From assembly GCF_030065535.1 (NCBI RefSeq), contig NZ_JASJND010000004.1:372001-436000 (forward strand): 64,000 nucleotides of DNA. Direction: 5' to 3'. The notes below the pieces were generated by a model, which did no database searches, was not told the DNA's origin, and saw only the letters and a list, made by a program, of their open reading frames with translations. Positions within the stretch are counted from its first letter, which is position 1; each line of letters starts with the position of its first letter. This document shows, piece after piece, positions 16,072-24,803 of the stretch. The translations under genes were made by a program, and so were the position numbers. The DNA is from Microbacterium dauci (GTDB lineage: Bacteria; Actinomycetota; Actinomycetes; Actinomycetales; Microbacteriaceae).

Positions 16072-18057
16072 GTGAACCCGCGCGCCCTTCGCTTTGCCGG
16101 GCCCGCGATCCTGGGACTGTCCGCGCTCGTCGCCCTCCTGATCGGGTTGGCCTTCGGTGGTGGCGCGGCCCCGCTCGCGGTGCTCGATGCCGGTCCCTTC
16201 GTGCGGTGGGGGCTCCCGATCGCCGAGCTCGTCGTGAACCTCTCCGCCGCGCTCCTCGTCGGGTCGCTCGTGGTGGCGCTGTTCGCCCTGCAGGCGGGCA
16301 CACCGGAGTTCGACAGGGCGTTGGATGCCGCCTCCGCAGGCGCCGCGATCCTCACCGTGGCAAGCGCCACGACCGCCTTCCTGACCTTCCTCAACGCCTT
16401 CCCCACGCAGCTCAGCGCTGACGCGGCGTTCGGGCAGCAGCTGGGCCGGTTCCTCGTCGACACGGAACCGGGTATCGCCTGGTTGATCGTGACGATCGCG
16501 GCCGCCGTGCTGACGGTGCTCACCTTCGCCGTCCGCGGATGGATCCCGACGCTCCTGATCGCGGGTCTCGCGATCGCGGCGCTCATCCCGATGGCGATGG
16601 TCGGTCACGCCGGATCCGAGGCGAACCACAACACCGCCGTCACCGCGCTCGCGCTGCATATCATCGGCGCCGCGGTCTGGCTCGGTGGGCTCCTCATCGT
16701 CATCCTGCTGCGGCCGCTCCTCGACCGTGATCGTGTCGCGGCGGTGCTCGGCCGCTACTCGAGCATCGCGCTCGCCGCGTTCATCGTCGTCGCGCTGTCG
16801 GGCACGGCCCGCGCGATCGTCGGCATCGTCTCGCTCGACGACCTGCTCACGCCGTACGGCGCCTTGCTGCTGGTGAAGATCGTCGCGCTCGTGGCGATGG
16901 GGGTGCTCGGGGCGATCTATCGTCGGCACCTCATCCGCGGCATCCGGGATGCGGCGACCGCCGCCCGATTCTGGACCCTCGTCGCCGTCGAGGTCGTGTT
17001 CATGGGCATCGCGTCGGGTGCGGCGGTCGCACTGTCCGTGACGCCGCCGCCGGTCGACACGACGCTCCCGAGCGCTGCGACCCCGGCGGAGTACCTCACA
17101 GGTGCCCCGCTGCCGCCCGAGCTCACGCCGATCCGTTGGCTCACCGCCTGGGACGTCGACCTCATCTGGGCGTTCGCGGTCGGCTTCGGCGTTTTCTTCT
17201 ACGCGGCCGGCGTGTGGCGGCTGCACCGTCGCGGCGACCGGTGGCCGGTGTGGCGGACGGTGTTGTGGATGCTGGGGCTCGCCGTGCTGCTCTGGGTGAC
17301 CTGCGGCTCGGTGAACGCGTACCAGGACTACCTGTTCAGCATGCACATGATCGGCCACATGCTGCTGTCGATGGCGATCCCGCTGTGCCTCGTCTTCGGC
17401 GCGCCGGTGACCCTGGCGTCGCGTGCGATCCGCAAGCGCGACGACGGCAGCCGCGGCGGACGCGAGTGGATCCTGTGGGCCGTGCACAACCCGCTGGCTC
17501 GGGTGCTGACGCATCCGCTTGTCGCGGCGGGGCTGTTCATCGGCTCGCTGTGGGCGTTCTACTACACCGACATCTTCCGCTGGACCTTGTACGACCACAT
17601 CGGGCACGAGTGGATGGTGGCGCACTTCCTCATCACTGGATACCTCTTCGTGCTGTCGCTCGTCGGCATCGACCCGGTGCCGTACCGCTTGCCGCACCCG
17701 GGTCGGCTGCTCACCCTCATCGGTGTGATGGCGATGCACGCGTTCTTCGGCATCTCGATCATGATGTCGTCGGGCCTGTTCGTCGCGGAGTGGTTCGGCT
17801 CGATGGGGCGCACCTGGGGTGCCGATCCGCTCGCCGACCAGTACATGGGCGGCGGTGTCGCCTGGTCGATCGGCGAGATCCCGACGCTCATCCTCGCGAT
17901 CGTCGTCGCCGTGCAGTGGAGCCGCTCGGACGCGCGCCAGCAGAAGTCGGCCGACCGCCACGCCGACCGCACCGGCGACGCCGAGCTCGAGGCCTACAAC
18001 GCCCGCCTCGCGAAGATCGCTGAGCGCGACGCGCGAGCGTCGCGCTCAGGAGGGTGA
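16072..18057 (+). CDS. CopD-CtaG fusion: copper resistance / cytochrome c oxidase assembly membrane protein
   Basis: The protein has 661 residues and many membrane segments. The first half (to about residue 320) is a CopD-type domain with GHAGSEANHNTAVTALALHI, typical of periplasmic copper uptake proteins. The second half is a caa3-type CtaG domain with VNAYQDYLFSMHMIGHMLLS and DHIGHEWMVAHFLITGY, whose histidines are proposed copper ligands. Such fusions are common in actinobacteria and are thought to supply copper to cytochrome oxidase. The start is GTG 16072. The C-terminal codons contain the first of two tandem hairpins, and the gene end appears to have been duplicated. Confidence 0.88.
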   Translation: MNPRALRFAGPAILGLSALVALLIGLAFGGGAAPLAVLDAGPFVRWGLPIAELVVNLSAALLVGSLVVALFALQAGTPEFDRALDAASAGAAILTVASATTAFLTFLNAFPTQLSADAAFGQQLGRFLVDTEPGIAWLIVTIAAAVLTVLTFAVRGWIPTLLIAGLAIAALIPMAMVGHAGSEANHNTAVTALALHIIGAAVWLGGLLIVILLRPLLDRDRVAAVLGRYSSIALAAFIVVALSGTARAIVGIVSLDDLLTPYGALLLVKIVALVAMGVLGAIYRRHLIRGIRDAATAARFWTLVAVEVVFMGIASGAAVALSVTPPPVDTTLPSAATPAEYLTGAPLPPELTPIRWLTAWDVDLIWAFAVGFGVFFYAAGVWRLHRRGDRWPVWRTVLWMLGLAVLLWVTCGSVNAYQDYLFSMHMIGHMLLSMAIPLCLVFGAPVTLASRAIRKRDDGSRGGREWILWAVHNPLARVLTHPLVAAGLFIGSLWAFYYTDIFRWTLYDHIGHEWMVAHFLITGYLFVLSLVGIDPVPYRLPHPGRLLTLIGVMAMHAFFGISIMMSSGLFVAEWFGSMGRTWGADPLADQYMGGGVAWSIGEIPTLILAIVVAVQWSRSDARQQKSADRHADRTGDAELEAYNARLAKIAERDARASRSGG

Positions 18058-18091
18058 CGGCACTGGAGCGCGACGCGCGAGCGTCGCGCTC
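18021..18091. repeat. Two tandem copies of a perfect hairpin at the end of the CopD-CtaG gene
   Basis: GAGCGCGACGC, loop GCGA, GCGTCGCGCTC occurs at 18022-18047 and again at 18066-18091, 44 bp apart. Similarity continues into the following bases (GGAGG then TGACG), so a 44-bp segment including the stop codon has been tandemly duplicated. The first copy codes for the last residues of the protein. The second is non-coding. Together they may act as a two-way terminator between the convergent genes. Confidence 0.75.
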
Positions 18092-18119
18092 GGGAGGCTG
18101 ACGCCGCGGCATCCGCCCG

Positions 18120-19235
18120 TCAGTTCGAGGCGGAGACCGCGATCGAGGCGGTGCCATCGGGGAGGATCGTGATCTTCCCCGTGATGAAGAAGGGCACCTC
18201 CTCCTTCACGTCGAAGAGCGTGCCGTCGAAAAGCGACTGGATCTGCACGTCGATTTTCGCGACGGCCTGGGTGCGGGTGATCGCCCAGTCGGCGCCGTCG
18301 GGTTCGAGCGCGACGGTGGGCTGCTCGGTGATCGACCACGTCGGGGCTTCGACGATGCGATTGCGGACGTAATAGCCGAACGGGCAGCCGGTGGGCTGCA
18401 GCACCTTCTGGGTGGCGCAGTCGGCGAGGAACGTCTCGACTTTCGTCTGGACGACGTCGATGAACGCGGCGGTGGGCTCGGCCTGGAACGAGACTGGGAC
18501 GGCCGCGAGCGGCGCGTCGGTGAGCACGGCGACCCCCGCGCTCGCGGTCGTCGCGGTGTCGACGGTGATGGAGTACAACCCGGGCGAGAATGCGAGCATC
18601 GACACCGGTTCGAGCGGGTCGGCTTCGGGGCCGTCAGGGGAGATCTGCCGCTTGTCGACCGCGAACCCGTTGACGAGGAACTGCATCGACCCGCGCACGG
18701 CGAGTTCGATGACCGCGAGGGGGCTCTCGGCGAACCGCCACGTCGGTGCGACCCCGATGGAACCGTCCCGTTCGACGTCGAACGTCGTGGTGCCGGCGTG
18801 CCCGCCGACCCGGTACGAGACGGTCACCGCGGTGTCGCCGTCATCACGCACCTTCTCGGAGACGACCTCGATGTCGCTGAGCGGGGCGAGTGCCTCACCG
18901 CGCAGGAGCGCAGCGCTGGCGGTGTCGGGCAGGTCCGCGCCGGTGAGCTCGTCCGAGTCGACCGACACCCCGGGGAGCAGCAGCGCGTCGCTCGCGCGTC
19001 CGTCGGCGAGGAGCTGCAGGTATTCGAGGACGAACGCGGTCGGGCTGTAGAACTGCCGATACAGCGCGTTGCCGCCGGCGTACAGGGCGCCCGCCAACAG
19101 CACGCCCACGAGGGCCAGCGCGGTCAGATCGAACGCGAGCTTGCGGCGGCGCCGTCGCTCGGCGACGGTCGAGGTGCGCGTGGGGGTGTCGGGCACGGCG
19201 GCATCCGCCCCTTCCTCTTCACCGATACGCTCCAC
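18120..19235 (-). CDS. Single-pass membrane protein of unknown function
   Basis: The protein has 371 residues. A basic N-terminal cytoplasmic part (AERRRRRKLAFD) precedes one membrane helix at about 36-57, and about 310 residues lie outside. The outer part has two similar stretches built around a threonine/valine-rich strand pattern. It includes a pair of cysteines in ADCATQKVLQPTGCPFGYYV that could form a disulfide. It has no known catalytic motif. I do not recognise a named family, although this architecture looks conserved among Microbacteriaceae. The gene is divergent from the helicase gene, with only 35 bp between the starts. Confidence 0.7.
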   Translation of the reverse strand: MERIGEEEGADAAVPDTPTRTSTVAERRRRRKLAFDLTALALVGVLLAGALYAGGNALYRQFYSPTAFVLEYLQLLADGRASDALLLPGVSVDSDELTGADLPDTASAALLRGEALAPLSDIEVVSEKVRDDGDTAVTVSYRVGGHAGTTTFDVERDGSIGVAPTWRFAESPLAVIELAVRGSMQFLVNGFAVDKRQISPDGPEADPLEPVSMLAFSPGLYSITVDTATTASAGVAVLTDAPLAAVPVSFQAEPTAAFIDVVQTKVETFLADCATQKVLQPTGCPFGYYVRNRIVEAPTWSITEQPTVALEPDGADWAITRTQAVAKIDVQIQSLFDGTLFDVKEEVPFFITGKITILPDGTASIAVSASN

Positions 19236-19270
19236 GTGTTCAGTCTAGGAACCCCCGGCTGATAGCTACC

Positions 19271-20698
19271 ATGGTTCCGGTGAGCACGCCGCCCCTGTCG
19301 CCCGAACAGGACGCGCTCTTCCGTCTCATCGAAGACACCCGTGAGCACGTGTTCGTCACCGGCCGCGCGGGAACCGGCAAGTCGACGCTGCTGCAGCACC
19401 TCGCGTGGAACACCGAGAAGCAGATCGCCGTCTGCGCGCCGACCGGCGTCGCGGCACTGAACGTCGAGGGGCAGACGATCCATTCGCTGTTCAAGCTGCC
19501 GATCGGGCTCATCGCCGACAGTGAGCTCGAACAGTCGGATGCCACGCGCAAGATCCTGAACGCGATCGACACGCTCATCATCGACGAGATCTCGATGGTG
19601 AACGCCGACGTGATGGATGCGATCGACCGGTCGCTGCGCCAGGCGCGCCGCCGCCGCTCGGAGCCGTTCGGCGGCGTGCAGGTCGTGATGTTCGGCGACC
19701 CGTATCAGCTGTCGCCGGTGCCGCCTCGCGGCGACGAGCTGCGCTACATCCAGGACCACTACCGGTCGTTCTGGTTCTTCGACGCGCAGGTGTGGGCCGG
19801 TCCCCGAGCAGATGGCGGGGCGATCCGCTCCGACGGGCTCCTCGACCTCGGGCGGGTCGGTGCGCCCCTGCACATCGCCGAGCTGCGCGACATCCACCGT
19901 CAGTCGGATGACGACTTCAAGGCGATGCTGAACGCCGTGCGGCACGGGATCGTGACGGCGGACATCGCCGGCGCGCTGAACGCCGCGGGTTCGCGCACGC
20001 CGCCGGAGCCAGCGGAGGGCGAGGTGCCGGTCATCACCCTCGCGACGCGGAACGACATCGTGAACCGCATCAATCAGCGTCATCTGGACGCGCTGCCGGG
20101 TCCCGTGCAGACGGCGCGGGCCGAGATCAGCGGCGACTTCGGTCGGAACGACGCGTATCCCGCCGACCCGGAGCTGCAGTTGAAGGTGGGCGCGCAGGTG
20201 ATGTTCCTGCGCAACGACATCGGCGGCTACGGCGGTGACGGCCCGCGCTGGGTGAACGGGTCGATCGGCACGGTGACCCGCATCGCCGGCGCGAACGTCC
20301 GCGTCGAGCTCGACGGCGAGGAGCACGACGTCGAGCCCGCGGTCTGGGAACGGTTCCGCTACGCGTACGACCCGGGCACCCGCAAGCTGACGCGTGAGAT
20401 CGTCGCGGAGTACACGCAGTTCCCGCTTCGGCTCGCGTGGGCGGTCACGATCCACAAGTCGCAGGGCAAGACCTACGACCGCGCGATCGTCGACCTCGGC
20501 ACGGGGGCCTTCGCTCCCGGCCAGACGTACGTCGCGCTGTCGCGGCTCACCTCGCTCGACGGGCTCTACCTGTCGCGCCCGCTGCGCCCCGCCGACATCC
20601 TGGTCGACCGCGACGTGCGCCGCTTCATGGCCGGCGTGCGCGCCGCGGCATCCGCCACAGCAGGCGGCGCGACGGCGGGCGAACCCGCCGCCGACTGA
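19271..20698 (+). CDS. PIF1-like helicase / AAA ATPase
   Basis: The 475-residue protein is a superfamily 1B-type helicase. Walker A is GRAGTGKST (31-39) and Walker B is LIIDEISM (102-109). A glutamine-containing GDPYQLSPV motif III follows, and a C-terminal UvrD-like part carries VTIHKSQGKTYDRAIVD and YVALSRLTSL. These are the marks of PIF1/RecD-type 5'-3' DNA helicases that act on structured DNA and stalled forks. The ATG at 19271 lacks a clear ribosome site. A GTG at 19280 is an alternative. Confidence 0.88.
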   Translation: MVPVSTPPLSPEQDALFRLIEDTREHVFVTGRAGTGKSTLLQHLAWNTEKQIAVCAPTGVAALNVEGQTIHSLFKLPIGLIADSELEQSDATRKILNAIDTLIIDEISMVNADVMDAIDRSLRQARRRRSEPFGGVQVVMFGDPYQLSPVPPRGDELRYIQDHYRSFWFFDAQVWAGPRADGGAIRSDGLLDLGRVGAPLHIAELRDIHRQSDDDFKAMLNAVRHGIVTADIAGALNAAGSRTPPEPAEGEVPVITLATRNDIVNRINQRHLDALPGPVQTARAEISGDFGRNDAYPADPELQLKVGAQVMFLRNDIGGYGGDGPRWVNGSIGTVTRIAGANVRVELDGEEHDVEPAVWERFRYAYDPGTRKLTREIVAEYTQFPLRLAWAVTIHKSQGKTYDRAIVDLGTGAFAPGQTYVALSRLTSLDGLYLSRPLRPADILVDRDVRRFMAGVRAAASATAGGATAGEPAAD

Positions 20699-20704
20699 GC
20701 CCGG

Positions 20705-21358
20705 TCAGGCCGCGGACGCCGCCTTCGCCGCGGCGAGGTCGACGAACAGCTCGGTGTTGAAGCGGTACGCGAGGAGCACCTCGTCGATCACGCGCTCGCG
20801 CTCGGCGGCGTCCCAGGGCGCGGCATCCAATTGCTCGCGATACACGTCCTTGAAGGCGTGCGGGTCGGCGATCTCGTCGAAGATGTAGAACCCGATGCCG
20901 TTCGTCTCGAACCCGAACTGGCGCGCCATCACTTTGCCGATGAACTGGCCGCCCGACAGGTCGCCGAGGTAGCGCGTGTAGTGGTGGGCGACGAAGCCGC
21001 CTGGCCACGTCGCGCCGACCTCGTTGATGCGTGCGACGTAGCGCGCGGTGGTCGGGAGCGGGGTGACCTGGTCGCGCCAGTCATCGCCCAGCAGGAACTC
21101 CAGGTCGGCCTCGAGCGCGGGGAGCCGCGTCAGCTTCTCGCTGATGAAGACGGATGCCAGCGGGTCGCTGCGCATCCGTGCGGCGGCAGCCTCGAGCGCC
21201 TCGTAGATGAACCAGTGCTGGGCGACGAGCGCGATGTAGTCCTCGCGCGTCCCGTTCCCTCGCATGAGGTCGGTCATGAAGCCGGCGCCCTCGCTGGAGG
21301 AGTGCGCCGCAGACGAGCGCTCGCGCACGGCGGTGGAGAACGGGATGAGTTCGGACAT
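20705..21358 (-). CDS. Biliverdin-producing heme oxygenase
   Basis: This canonical heme oxygenase has 217 residues. The proximal heme ligand is His19 in RSSAAHSSSE. The distal helix has the flexible glycine motif YLGDLSGGQ (130-138). It breaks heme into biliverdin, CO and free iron using reduced electron donors. The gene is divergent from a DUF2470 gene, and a DtxR/IdeR-like box lies in the 62 bp between them, so iron starvation should induce both. It allows iron to be recovered from heme. Confidence 0.92.
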   Translation of the reverse strand: MSELIPFSTAVRERSSAAHSSSEGAGFMTDLMRGNGTREDYIALVAQHWFIYEALEAAAARMRSDPLASVFISEKLTRLPALEADLEFLLGDDWRDQVTPLPTTARYVARINEVGATWPGGFVAHHYTRYLGDLSGGQFIGKVMARQFGFETNGIGFYIFDEIADPHAFKDVYREQLDAAPWDAAERERVIDEVLLAYRFNTELFVDLAAAKAASAA

Positions 21359-21374
21359 GGCCAGAAGCGTACAG

Positions 21375-21393
21375 TAAGGCTCAGCTAACCTGA
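21375..21393. promoter_or_regulatory. DtxR/IdeR-like iron box between heme oxygenase and DUF2470 genes
   Basis: TAAGGCTCAGCTAACCTGA matches the 19-bp DtxR/IdeR consensus TTAGGTTAGCCTAACCTAA at 13 positions, including a perfect right half (CTAACCT). It sits 17 bp from the heme oxygenase start and 28 bp from the DUF2470 start, so one bound dimer pair could silence both directions when iron is plentiful. Confidence 0.65.
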
Positions 21394-21420
21394 AGGTGCA
21401 ATTTCTCGTAGGCTGACGGC

Positions 21421-21729
21421 ATGCCCCACGTCTTCGAGCCGCAGGTGGTGACGGCGGTCCTCGCGCACATGAACGACGACCACCGCGACGACAACGTCCT
21501 CATCGCGCGCGCGTTCTCGCCGCTGCCCGACGTCATCTCCTCGACGATGACCACGTTCGACGGCGCCGCCGGCCAGTGGCACGTCATCACGGCCGACGGC
21601 GCGGAGGACGTCATCCGCGTGCCGTGGCCGGGCGGGGCGATCTCGGAACGACCCCATGTGCGACGCGAGATCGTGGCGCTCTACGACGCCGCGTGCGCGC
21701 GCCTGGGCGTGGAGCCGCGCCCGCACTGA
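21421..21729 (+). CDS. DUF2470 domain protein, probable heme-utilisation partner
   Basis: This small protein of 102 residues begins with HVFEPQVVTAVLAHMNDDHR, then DDNVLIARAF, the conserved start of DUF2470. The same domain forms the C-terminal part of HugZ-type heme-degrading proteins, where it contributes to heme binding. It has no signal peptide. Divergent placement opposite heme oxygenase with a shared iron box argues for a role in heme or iron handling, for example binding heme or its breakdown product. This is inferred from family and context. Confidence 0.8.
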   Translation: MPHVFEPQVVTAVLAHMNDDHRDDNVLIARAFSPLPDVISSTMTTFDGAAGQWHVITADGAEDVIRVPWPGGAISERPHVRREIVALYDAACARLGVEPRPH

Positions 21730-21804
21730 GGCTGCGCGGCGCAGGGCGGACCGGGCGCGGTGTGTTGTAATCGTCTGAGGCTTCAGACGGGGGGTGACCG
21801 GCGC

Positions 21805-23055
21805 GTGAGGAACATCGGCATTCGACGGGCGATCGCGGGGGTGGCGGCGGCCGCACTCGCCGTCGGTCTGGCGGCGTGCGCCCCCGCGGCCGAGGTCATC
21901 GATCTCGGGATCGATCAGGTGGATGCCGCGTTGCCCGACGACGTCCGGGCGCAGCTCCAAGCCGCCACCGAGACGGCGATGTCCGCGACCGGTTCTCCGG
22001 GCGCCATCGTCGGTGTGTACGCGCCGTGGGCGGGCGAGTGGGTTGCCGGACTCGGCACGACGAGCCCGGAAGGTTCGGCGGTCAGCGCCGACATGACCAT
22101 CAGAGCGACGGCTGCGACGCGCTCGATGACGTGCGATGTGCTGTACGCCCTGGTGGAGAACGGCACCGTCGGAGTGGACGACGCGGTGTCGGAGTGGACC
22201 GACTCGTATCCCAACGTGAAGGACATCACGCTCGGGCAGCTGTGCGACGGCACGAGCGGTATCGGCGAGTACACCGATTCGATCCTCGCGCGCGTCCTCG
22301 CAACGCCCGAGCGGGTCTGGACCGCCGGGGAGCTCGCGGCGTACGGGCTCTCGAAGGAGCGTGCGTTCGACGCGGGGACGCAGTTCGCCCCGTCGGACAC
22401 CGGCTACGTGCTGTTGGGCATCGTCCTCGAGCGCGTGACCGGCATGTCGCTGCCGCAGCTCTATACGAAGTACGTGTTCGAGCCGCTGGGGATGTCCAAC
22501 AGCCGATATGGCGCGACGGCACTCACGGACCATGCGCTCGGTGGGTTCTACTCGGTGCGTTCGGACGACGGCAGCCTCAATTGCGCCTCGCCGCGTGATC
22601 TCACCGCGCTGTCGCCGAGCGTCGGTGCGGGTGCGACCGGCGTGGAGTCGACGGTCGAGGACCTCGCAATCTATGCACGCGCGCTCGCGTCGTCGGCGCG
22701 CCCGTACGATACCGAAGACCGGTTCGCCGATGCTCGTCCCGCCGGTGCCAACCAGCCGTCGTGGTTCACCGCCGACGGCGGTGCGTTCCAGGCGGGCACC
22801 CTGATCGGCCAGCACGGATCGATGCCGGGCGCGATGACCGCCGTGTACGCGGACCGGGAGACCGGGCTTGCCGTCGTGGTATCGCTGAGCAACTCCCGCG
22901 CGTCGTCCGCGGTCGTCAGGCTCCTTGCGTGGCAGCTCGCCGCGATCGCCTCGAAGGCACCGGCCGCCGACGGTCGCACCGCCCCCGAGTCGGGGCTGCC
23001 GTGGACGGCTGAGAGCCTCGCGGGGCAAATCGGCGACCTCGCCATCTGCTCGTGA
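21805..23055 (+). CDS. Serine-hydrolase-like lipoprotein lacking the catalytic residues
   Basis: The protein has 416 residues and a lipobox LAAC (Cys25), so it is exported and lipid-anchored. The fold is that of class C beta-lactamase / DD-peptidase proteins: the aligned blocks IRATAATRSMTCDVLYALVE, YVLLGIVLERVTG and the QHGSMPG turn are clear. However, the three active-site motifs are altered. SxxK is A103-A-T-R106, YxN is P196-S-D198, and HxG reads Q336-H-G338. It is therefore probably a pseudoenzyme, perhaps a binder of cell-wall peptides. The GTG at 21805 is chosen because it places a normal lipoprotein signal at the N-terminus. The EamA gene overlaps its end. Confidence 0.8.
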   Translation: MRNIGIRRAIAGVAAAALAVGLAACAPAAEVIDLGIDQVDAALPDDVRAQLQAATETAMSATGSPGAIVGVYAPWAGEWVAGLGTTSPEGSAVSADMTIRATAATRSMTCDVLYALVENGTVGVDDAVSEWTDSYPNVKDITLGQLCDGTSGIGEYTDSILARVLATPERVWTAGELAAYGLSKERAFDAGTQFAPSDTGYVLLGIVLERVTGMSLPQLYTKYVFEPLGMSNSRYGATALTDHALGGFYSVRSDDGSLNCASPRDLTALSPSVGAGATGVESTVEDLAIYARALASSARPYDTEDRFADARPAGANQPSWFTADGGAFQAGTLIGQHGSMPGAMTAVYADRETGLAVVVSLSNSRASSAVVRLLAWQLAAIASKAPAADGRTAPESGLPWTAESLAGQIGDLAICS

Positions 23056-23927
23056 CGCGAACCGGAGCACCGGCCTCCGCGGCCGGTCTCGTGGTCGTCG
23101 GGCTGGCGTGCCAAGAGGCCGGCGCCTCGCTCGCCGTCCTGCTGTTCCCGCAGATGGGGCCCCTCGGCATGGTCATGCTGCGGCTGGTCTTCTCGGCGCT
23201 GGTGCTGCTCCTGATCGCGAGGCCGTCGTTCCGCGGCCACAGGTCGTCGGCGTGGCGTGCAGCGGTGCAGCTCGGCACGGCGCTCGCCGTCATGAACGCG
23301 TGCTTCTACCTCGCGCTCGAGAAGCTGTCACTCGGGGTCGCGGTGACGATCGAAGTGCTCGGACCGCTGGTGCTGTCGATCGTCGCGAGCCGCCGGGCGT
23401 CGGCGTGGGCGTGGGCAGGGCTGGCGTTCGCGGGCGTGCTCGCGCTGGGTGCCGGCGGCTGGGGCGACATCGACCCCGTCGGCGTGCTCTTCGCCCTCGG
23501 CGCGGGCGCGTGCTGGGCCTGGTACATCCTGTCGTCTGCCCGGGTCGGCGCCGAGTTCCGGAAGCTCGACGGGTTGGCGCTCGCGATGGTCGTCGGGGCA
23601 GCGATCTCGCTGCCGTTCGGCATCGTGAACGCCGGGGAGTCCCTCCTCCGCATCGATCTCGTCGCGCTCGGGGCAGCGGTCGCGCTGCTGTCGTCGACCA
23701 TCCCCTACGCGCTCGAACTGGTGGCGCTCCGCCGGCTCACCGCCGCGGCGTTCTCGATCCTCATGGCACTCGCGCCGGCGACGGCCGCGCTCGCCGGCTT
23801 CCTGCTGCTCGGGCAACACCTCACCGTCTGGGAGATGGGGGGCATCGTCCTCGTGATCGCCGCGTCGATGGGCGCGATCCGCGCTGGGGGCCGCCGCGCG
23901 GACGATATCGCCGAGCCGATCGGCTGA
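23052..23927 (+). CDS. EamA (DMT) family transporter, RhtA-like
   Basis: The protein has 291 residues and about ten membrane helices in two EamA repeats. SLGVAVTIEVLGPLVLSIVA in the first half and LRRLTAAAFSILMALAPATA in the second half match the RhtA/YdcZ-type threonine/homoserine exporter branch. Proteins of this family export amino acids or other small metabolites. The start GTG overlaps the stop of the lipoprotein gene by four bases, so the two are translationally coupled. A carbohydrate kinase gene follows 20 bp later. Confidence 0.87.
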   Translation: MTRTGAPASAAGLVVVGLACQEAGASLAVLLFPQMGPLGMVMLRLVFSALVLLLIARPSFRGHRSSAWRAAVQLGTALAVMNACFYLALEKLSLGVAVTIEVLGPLVLSIVASRRASAWAWAGLAFAGVLALGAGGWGDIDPVGVLFALGAGACWAWYILSSARVGAEFRKLDGLALAMVVGAAISLPFGIVNAGESLLRIDLVALGAAVALLSSTIPYALELVALRRLTAAAFSILMALAPATAALAGFLLLGQHLTVWEMGGIVLVIAASMGAIRAGGRRADDIAEPIG

Positions 23928-23947
23928 CGGTGCGCTTGACTGGGCGC

Positions 23948-24781
23948 ATGACCGTCGTCGTCTGCGGCCCCGCCGCGTGGAATCACCTCATCCTGCTCGA
24001 TCGCCTCCCCGAGCCCGTCCCGCACATGCAGTTCGCCTCCGCCTCGGTGCGCACCGTGGGAGGCACGTCGGCCGGAAAGGCGGTGCACCTGGCGGATGCC
24101 GGTGTCGCCGTCCGACTGCATGCCCTGCTCGGCGAGGACGCCGAGGGCGTGGCAGTTGCCGAGGCGCTGCGGCGCGCCGACGTCGAAGTGGTGCGGCACG
24201 TGAGCGCGGTCACCGAGCAGCACGTGAACCTGATGACCGACGAGGGCGCACGGGTGTCGCTGTACGTCGCCACGCCATCGCCCGTCGACGCGTCCGCTGT
24301 CGACACGTCACTCGCCGACCTGGCGACCGCCGAGGTCGCGGTCGTCGATCTCAGCGTCTTCGGGGCCGAACTGATACGGCGTGGCGTCGGCGGCCCGGTC
24401 TGGACCGACCTCCACGACTACGACGGGTCCTCGGCATTCCACGAGCCGTTCCTGCGTGCCGCTGAGGTCGTCTTCATGAACGACGACGCGGTCGACGACC
24501 CGTGGGCGCTGCTGCGAGCGTGCGTCGACCGCGGCCCTCGCCTGGCTGTCTGCACGCGAGGTGCCGACGGAGCGATCGCGCTGGGCGCGGACGGCACGCG
24601 ATACGCCGTGACCGCGGCATCCGTCGACGTCGTCGACACCAATGGCGCGGGCGACGCCTTCTTCGCCGGATTCCTCGCCGCGCATCTGGCGGGCGCCGAC
24701 GTTGACACATGCCTCGCGGCGGGCGCGCAGCAGGCTGTCGTCGCACTGGAGTCCGCCCACTTGCACCCCGCGCTCGCCTGA
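23948..24781 (+). CDS. PfkB-family carbohydrate kinase
   Basis: This ribokinase/PfkB-type kinase has 277 residues. The N-terminal substrate region has GGTSAGKAVHLADAG and the C-terminal signature is VDTNGAGDAFFAGFLAAHLA with the catalytic base Asp in GAGD. It phosphorylates a sugar or nucleoside using ATP. The exact substrate cannot be read from sequence. ATG 23948 begins MTVVVCGPAAWNHLILLDRL, the usual first strand of the family. It probably ends a three-gene transcript with the lipoprotein and EamA genes. Confidence 0.88.
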   Translation: MTVVVCGPAAWNHLILLDRLPEPVPHMQFASASVRTVGGTSAGKAVHLADAGVAVRLHALLGEDAEGVAVAEALRRADVEVVRHVSAVTEQHVNLMTDEGARVSLYVATPSPVDASAVDTSLADLATAEVAVVDLSVFGAELIRRGVGGPVWTDLHDYDGSSAFHEPFLRAAEVVFMNDDAVDDPWALLRACVDRGPRLAVCTRGADGAIALGADGTRYAVTAASVDVVDTNGAGDAFFAGFLAAHLAGADVDTCLAAGAQQAVVALESAHLHPALA

Positions 24782-24803
24782 GCGCGCGCGGCGTCCGTCG
24801 CCG

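Noticed and set aside
15580-17961. A 793-codon open frame on the minus strand opposite the CopD-CtaG gene
   Set aside because: Its translation is Arg/Asp/His/Glu-rich low-complexity sequence with no domain, and it is the mirror of the strong third-position GC bias of the real gene. The plus-strand frame has clear membrane helices and family motifs.
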